A model generated the notes under the pieces. That model was not told the DNA's origin. It did not search any database and saw nothing but the letters and a program-made list of their open reading frames with translations. From Pseudomonas khorasanensis (lineage in GTDB: Bacteria; Pseudomonadota; Gammaproteobacteria; Pseudomonadales; Pseudomonadaceae), in NCBI RefSeq assembly GCF_014268505.2, contig NZ_JABWQP020000014.1:1-64000 (forward strand): DNA of 64,000 nt. Reading direction: 5' to 3'. Both the position numbers and the translations under genes were made by a program. Positions 60,492 to 64,000 of this stretch are shown piece after piece (positions within the stretch are counted from its first letter, which is position 1; every line of letters begins with the position of its first letter).

Positions 60492-60523
60492 GAAAAAGCC
60501 CGCATTGATATGCGGGCTTTTTC
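60492..60523. terminator. Intrinsic terminator after the YgdI-like gene
   Basis: GAAAAAGCCCGCAT (60492-60505) and ATGCGGGCTTTTTC (60510-60523) form a perfect stem with a TGAT loop, bidirectional. Confidence 0.9.
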
Positions 60524-60550
60524 ATGGGCGCTCGGAAAGTGAATTCACCT

Positions 60551-61441
60551 TCACCAGTGCAGGGTGATCAGGCTCTCGAACTCTCGGGCCTCACCGGTCA
60601 CCGGGTCGATGAATCGCAGACCCTGCGCGAGCAGCTTCAACGGATTGGCGTAGTCATCTTCGACATCCTTCAGCACGGTCGGGTAAAACGGATCATTGCA
60701 GATACTCGCTCCCAACGCTGTCATGTGCACACGCAGCTGATGTTTCTTGCCAGTTACCGGAAACAGGCCATAGCGCCAAAGATCGCCGTTCTTCTCCCGC
60801 ACTTCCACCGCCGTTTCGGTGTTGCTGACACCCGGCCCCTCCTGCATGCGGAAAAAGGGTTCGCCGTCGACCAGGCGGCTCTTGTGCACCAGGGGAAAAT
60901 TCACCTCAGGCAGCGCCGGGGCGATCGCTTCGTAGCGTTTATCAATCTGCCGCGTCGGAAACAATGACTGGTAGGCCGAACGGGTTTGCGGATTCGCCGA
61001 AAAAATCACCAGCCCCGCCGTGTGCCGATCAATGCGGTGCAGCGGCACCAGATGCGGATTGTCCAGCCGACGGATCAGTCGGCGCAGCAACGTCTGTTCG
61101 ACATATTCCCCGGCCGGCGTCACCGGCAGAAAGTGAGGCTTGTCGGCTACCACCAGATGTTCATCGGCATAAAGAATCGACTCGACCACCGGAATCGGTT
61201 TTTCGTCCGGCACTTCGCGAAAATAATGGATGCGAAGGCCTTCCTTGTAGGGCAAATCCAGCGTAATCGGTTGGCCTTGAGCATCCAGCACTCGCCCGCG
61301 AGCGATCCGGTCGAGCCACTGTTCCCGCTTGATGGCATGGAAATGCTCGCACAGGCAATCGAAAACCGTCAGCCACGGACCGGGCGGCAAGTACAACGTG
61401 CTGGCCTGATTTTGCGCAGCGTTAAAGCTAGATGTGGACAT
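60551..61441 (-). CDS. RluA-family pseudouridine synthase
   Basis: A 296-aa synthase with catalytic motif LHRIDRHTAGLVIFS (Asp nucleophile) and VTGKKHQLRVHMTALG. There is no clear S4 domain. It converts uridine to pseudouridine in an RNA I cannot specify. Convergent with the YgdI-like gene. Confidence 0.88.
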   Translation of the reverse strand: MSTSSFNAAQNQASTLYLPPGPWLTVFDCLCEHFHAIKREQWLDRIARGRVLDAQGQPITLDLPYKEGLRIHYFREVPDEKPIPVVESILYADEHLVVADKPHFLPVTPAGEYVEQTLLRRLIRRLDNPHLVPLHRIDRHTAGLVIFSANPQTRSAYQSLFPTRQIDKRYEAIAPALPEVNFPLVHKSRLVDGEPFFRMQEGPGVSNTETAVEVREKNGDLWRYGLFPVTGKKHQLRVHMTALGASICNDPFYPTVLKDVEDDYANPLKLLAQGLRFIDPVTGEAREFESLITLHW

Positions 61442-61509
61442 TCAAATACAGATCCTCAATGCAGGTCGGCATTATCCAGCACGAAGACAAAGCCACCTAG
61501 CGCGGATTC

Positions 61510-61827
61510 TCAAGCAGGAATCGATTTGAGTGCTGCTGCATCCGTGAACTCCTTCAACCAGCGCAACACATCGACCGCCTCCCAGCGTCCCGGATCATAC
61601 AAGGCGTACAGCAAGCCCTGATAACCGACAACGTCCAGTTGCCTGTGATAGCCGGCCCGCTGAAACAGGGCTTCGATCTCGGCGAAGCACGTATTGAAAT
61701 GCAGCTTGTTGAACGGCGTCTTGCCTTCCGTGACCAGCCCGTCCAGGCGCAATTCGAGGACGGCCTCGCGCACCACGTCGACCGACATCCGGTTCACGCT
61801 GCTCTTCAACTGTTCGACATTGACCAC
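61510..61827 (-). CDS. Conserved hypothetical protein
   Basis: A 105-aa soluble protein beginning MVNVEQLKSSVNRMSVDVV, with LYALYDPGRWEAVDVLRWLKE. No domain recognised. The frame uses typical codons, and it lies between an RluA gene and a glutaredoxin-like gene on the same strand. Confidence 0.55.
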   Translation of the reverse strand: MVNVEQLKSSVNRMSVDVVREAVLELRLDGLVTEGKTPFNKLHFNTCFAEIEALFQRAGYHRQLDVVGYQGLLYALYDPGRWEAVDVLRWLKEFTDAAALKSIPA

Positions 61828-61940
61828 GGTTCATCCCTCTGACTCGATTGCTGTATGGACATACAGTAACCGAAGAGATCAGCGAGTGCCAACGCAAGGA
61901 TGTGTTGCTGCGACCAGCGGGTGAACCAAGGCAATCCCCA

Positions 61941-62177
61941 TCAGCGTAAAAACGCCGCAATTTGATCAGCATCGAAAGGCCAATCCAGCTCCGCGCCGGT
62001 GTCGACACGGCGCAGCACCGGGATGCGCAAGCTGTAGGCATCGTACGAGCATTGGTCTTCGGCAATGTCCACCAGTTCGACCAGCAAACCATGCTCGACG
62101 AAAGGCATCAGCTCGGCTTCCGCGACTTCACACAGATGACACCCCAGGGTGCCGAACAACTGGCATTCAGACGACAT
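61941..62177 (-). CDS. Glutaredoxin-like protein
   Basis: A 78-aa protein of the glutaredoxin-like type with redox motif CHLC in QLFGTLGCHLCEVAEAEL and a cis-proline region SLRIPVLRR. Likely a thiol redox protein; partner unknown. Confidence 0.82.
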   Translation of the reverse strand: MSSECQLFGTLGCHLCEVAEAELMPFVEHGLLVELVDIAEDQCSYDAYSLRIPVLRRVDTGAELDWPFDADQIAAFLR

Positions 62178-62375
62178 GATGGCTTGACCAAAAAATGACT
62201 CGAGCCCATTTTAGGACGCCCCGGAATCGCCGTCGACCCGTTGCCGTCCGGACGGCGCAAAGCCCCTGAGTAAAACCCTGACTCAAATCATTTCGCGCGA
62301 ATTCCAATTGCGCCATCCTCCAGGACTTTTAGCCTCTACGCTTGAGAGGCCAACGCCCAGACAGCGGAGTGTCCC

Positions 62376-64000
62376 GTGTTTGCCAACCTGTTGATCATCC
62401 TCGCCTCATCCCTGGTGGTGATTGCCCTGTTCCGGCGCCTGCGATTACCGCCGGTGCTGGGTTACCTGTGCGTGGGGTTGCTGGTCGGGCCGAATGCATT
62501 CGACTGGGTCAACGAGAGCGAACACCTGCCGGACGTCGCCGAGCTGGGCGTGGTGTTTCTGCTGTTTTCACTGGGCCTGGAATTTTCCCTGTCGAAGATG
62601 ATTGCGCTGCGTCAGGTGGTGTTTCGCCTGGGCAGTCAGCAAGTGCTGATCAGTACGGCCCTGCTCGGGATGCTGCTGACGTTGCTGGAGATGCCCGTGA
62701 TCCCGGCGCTGTTACTGGGAGCGGGTTTATCGCTTTCCTCCACGGCGATTGTCACCAAAGAGCTGGGCAGTCTCGGTGAAGTATTCAGCACTCACGGCCA
62801 GAATGCGGTCGGTGTTTTGCTGTTTCAGGACGTCGTGGCCGTGCTGCTGCTGACGCTGGTGCCGGTGTTCGCCGGCACCAGCGAACAGGCGTGGTACTGG
62901 GCGTTGCCGCTGACCCTGGGCAAAACGCTGGTGCTGTTTTTCGGTCTGCTGCTCGCCAGTCGTTGGCTGCTGCCTCGGCTGTTTCATGAAGTGGCGGCGT
63001 CACGCTCGGCAGAGTTGTTCGTCCTGCTGGCGCTGGTGATCGTGCTGCTCACTGCCTGGCTTACACATTTGTTGGGCCTGTCCCCTGCCCTTGGCGCATT
63101 TCTCGCTGGCATGCTGCTCGGCGAGAGCCATTATCGGCATCAGATCGAGGCTGACATAAGGCCATTCCGGGACATCTTGCTCGGGGTATTTTTCGTCAGC
63201 ATCGGCATGCTGATCGATCTGCAGCTGTTCGTCAGTCACAGCCTGCTCATCATCGCTTTGACCCTTGGCCTGATGCTGATCAAGGGCGTCGTGGTCGCGC
63301 TGCTGGTGAAGTGGCGCGGCAGCGACAGCGAAACGGCGTGGCGCAGCGGTCTTGCCCTGGCCCAGGGCGGCGAGTTCTGTTTCGCGCTGATGGCGCAGAT
63401 GCAGCAAAACAGTTTGCTGCCGGCCGAGCCTGGCGCCCTGCTGCTCGCGGCGACGTTCTGTTCCATGCTACTCACCCCGCTCCTATTGCGCGCCGCGCCG
63501 CGCCTTGCCGCCGTGCTGCACCGCAAGCCCAATCAGGCAGCGCAAATCGAACAGATCAGCGCGCTGAACGCCGATCTCGACCAGCATGTGGTGATCTGCG
63601 GATACGGGCGCGTCGGCCAATCCATCGGTCGTTTCATGGGCAATGCCGGGCAAGCTTATGTCGCGCTGGACAACGACCCGGTGCGGGTCCAGGAGGCGGC
63701 GTCCGGGGAGAGCGAGGTGCATTACGGTGACTCGGCCCGGGGCGATTTGCTCACCGCCGTGGGCCTGTTGCGCGCCAGGTTATTGGTGATTGCCGTGGAT
63801 CAAAGCGATGTAGCGCTGCGCATTCTCAGGGAAGCTCGCCGACTCAATCCCGAGGTCCCGATACTGGTGCGCACCCGCGACGACAGCCAGTCGGCCGAGT
63901 TGAAAGCCGCCGGCGCCACTGAAGTGGTGCCGGAGCTGCTGGAGTCGAGCCTCATGCTCGCCTCACACGCGCTGATCATGCTCGGCCTGCCAGCGCATCA
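62376..64000 (+). CDS. CPA2 monovalent cation:proton antiporter (KefB/C-like), partial at right edge
   Basis: At least 541 codons, with GTG start at 62376 after GCGGAGTG and no stop before the window ends. The first part (about residues 1-370) has many hydrophobic helices of the Na+/H+ exchanger type with LSLSSTAIVTKELG, LFQDVVAVLLL and LSPALGAFLAGMLLGES. The C-terminal RCK/TrkA-N domain begins HVVICGYGRVGQSIGRFMG, binding NAD(H). It probably exchanges K+ or Na+ for H+ and is gated by its RCK domain. Confidence 0.9.
   Translation, partial: MFANLLIILASSLVVIALFRRLRLPPVLGYLCVGLLVGPNAFDWVNESEHLPDVAELGVVFLLFSLGLEFSLSKMIALRQVVFRLGSQQVLISTALLGMLLTLLEMPVIPALLLGAGLSLSSTAIVTKELGSLGEVFSTHGQNAVGVLLFQDVVAVLLLTLVPVFAGTSEQAWYWALPLTLGKTLVLFFGLLLASRWLLPRLFHEVAASRSAELFVLLALVIVLLTAWLTHLLGLSPALGAFLAGMLLGESHYRHQIEADIRPFRDILLGVFFVSIGMLIDLQLFVSHSLLIIALTLGLMLIKGVVVALLVKWRGSDSETAWRSGLALAQGGEFCFALMAQMQQNSLLPAEPGALLLAATFCSMLLTPLLLRAAPRLAAVLHRKPNQAAQIEQISALNADLDQHVVICGYGRVGQSIGRFMGNAGQAYVALDNDPVRVQEAASGESEVHYGDSARGDLLTAVGLLRARLLVIAVDQSDVALRILREARRLNPEVPILVRTRDDSQSAELKAAGATEVVPELLESSLMLASHALIMLGLPAH

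Overview
The window looks like chromosome of a fluorescent Pseudomonas, probably of the P. fluorescens species complex. The evidence is a GC-rich genome with genes for pyoverdine chromophore synthesis (pvdL, pvdH, an mbtH-like gene), the iron-starvation sigma factor pvdS, the ferri-pyoverdine iron-release operon fpvGHJK-fpvCDEF, the acyclic terpene cluster atuR-atuABCDEF, and inverted pairs of a REP sequence with the core GCGAGCCTGCTCGC that is typical of this group. Gene names rest on protein motifs, lengths and gene order recalled from P. aeruginosa; no database search was run.

Layout. 0.1-9.3 kb: housekeeping and accessory genes (RhtA-type exporter, small lipoproteins, a TetR/SDR/isomerase unit, aminopeptidase P, a cysteine desulfurase, a LysE exporter, a SoxR regulator facing an ABM-domain monooxygenase, and a PhnB-like VOC protein). 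9.5-17.7 kb: pyoverdine locus 1, with the eight-gene fpv operon on the plus strand converging on mbtH and pvdH on the minus strand. 17.8-25 kb: a GNAT, the two-component pair DsbS/DsbR, the divergent dsbD-dsbE-dsbG operon and an alpha/beta hydrolase. 25.2-40.3 kb: pyoverdine locus 2, with the 13-kb pvdL, divergent pvdS and a PvdYII-like hydroxyornithine acetylase. 40.3-50.4 kb: a solute-binding protein and the atu cluster. 50.4-64 kb: an exonuclease, ppnP, a MOSC protein, cheV, an Hpt-like protein, a NarL-type two-component pair, a YegS-like lipid kinase, moeA/moaB/mobA, lipoprotein, RluA-type, glutaredoxin-like and hypothetical genes, and a CPA2 cation:proton antiporter cut by the right edge.

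How it works together. A Fur box overlaps a near-consensus promoter in front of pvdS. PvdS-type sites (TAAAT-N16-CGT) lie upstream of mbtH, pvdH and the acetylase gene, and a one-mismatch version (TAATT) lies upstream of pvdL. This gives a readable Fur to PvdS to chromophore circuit. PvdH makes diaminobutyrate, PvdL assembles acyl-Glu-D-Tyr-Dab with MbtH help, and FpvG-K/FpvC-F strip iron from returning ferri-pyoverdine in the periplasm. The peptide-chain synthetases (pvdI/J/D) and the receptor fpvA are not in this window.

Most notable: REP doublets (REPINs) lie inside coding sequence at the N-terminus of fpvD and the C-terminus of fpvF; paired mutually inverted AtuR operators; a SoxR box in a 19-bp promoter spacer; a FliA promoter for cheV; and a histidine-less Hpt-like protein next to cheV. 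I found no wholly unknown multi-gene system. The least explained items are small genes at 53.7, 54.2 and 57.3 kb.
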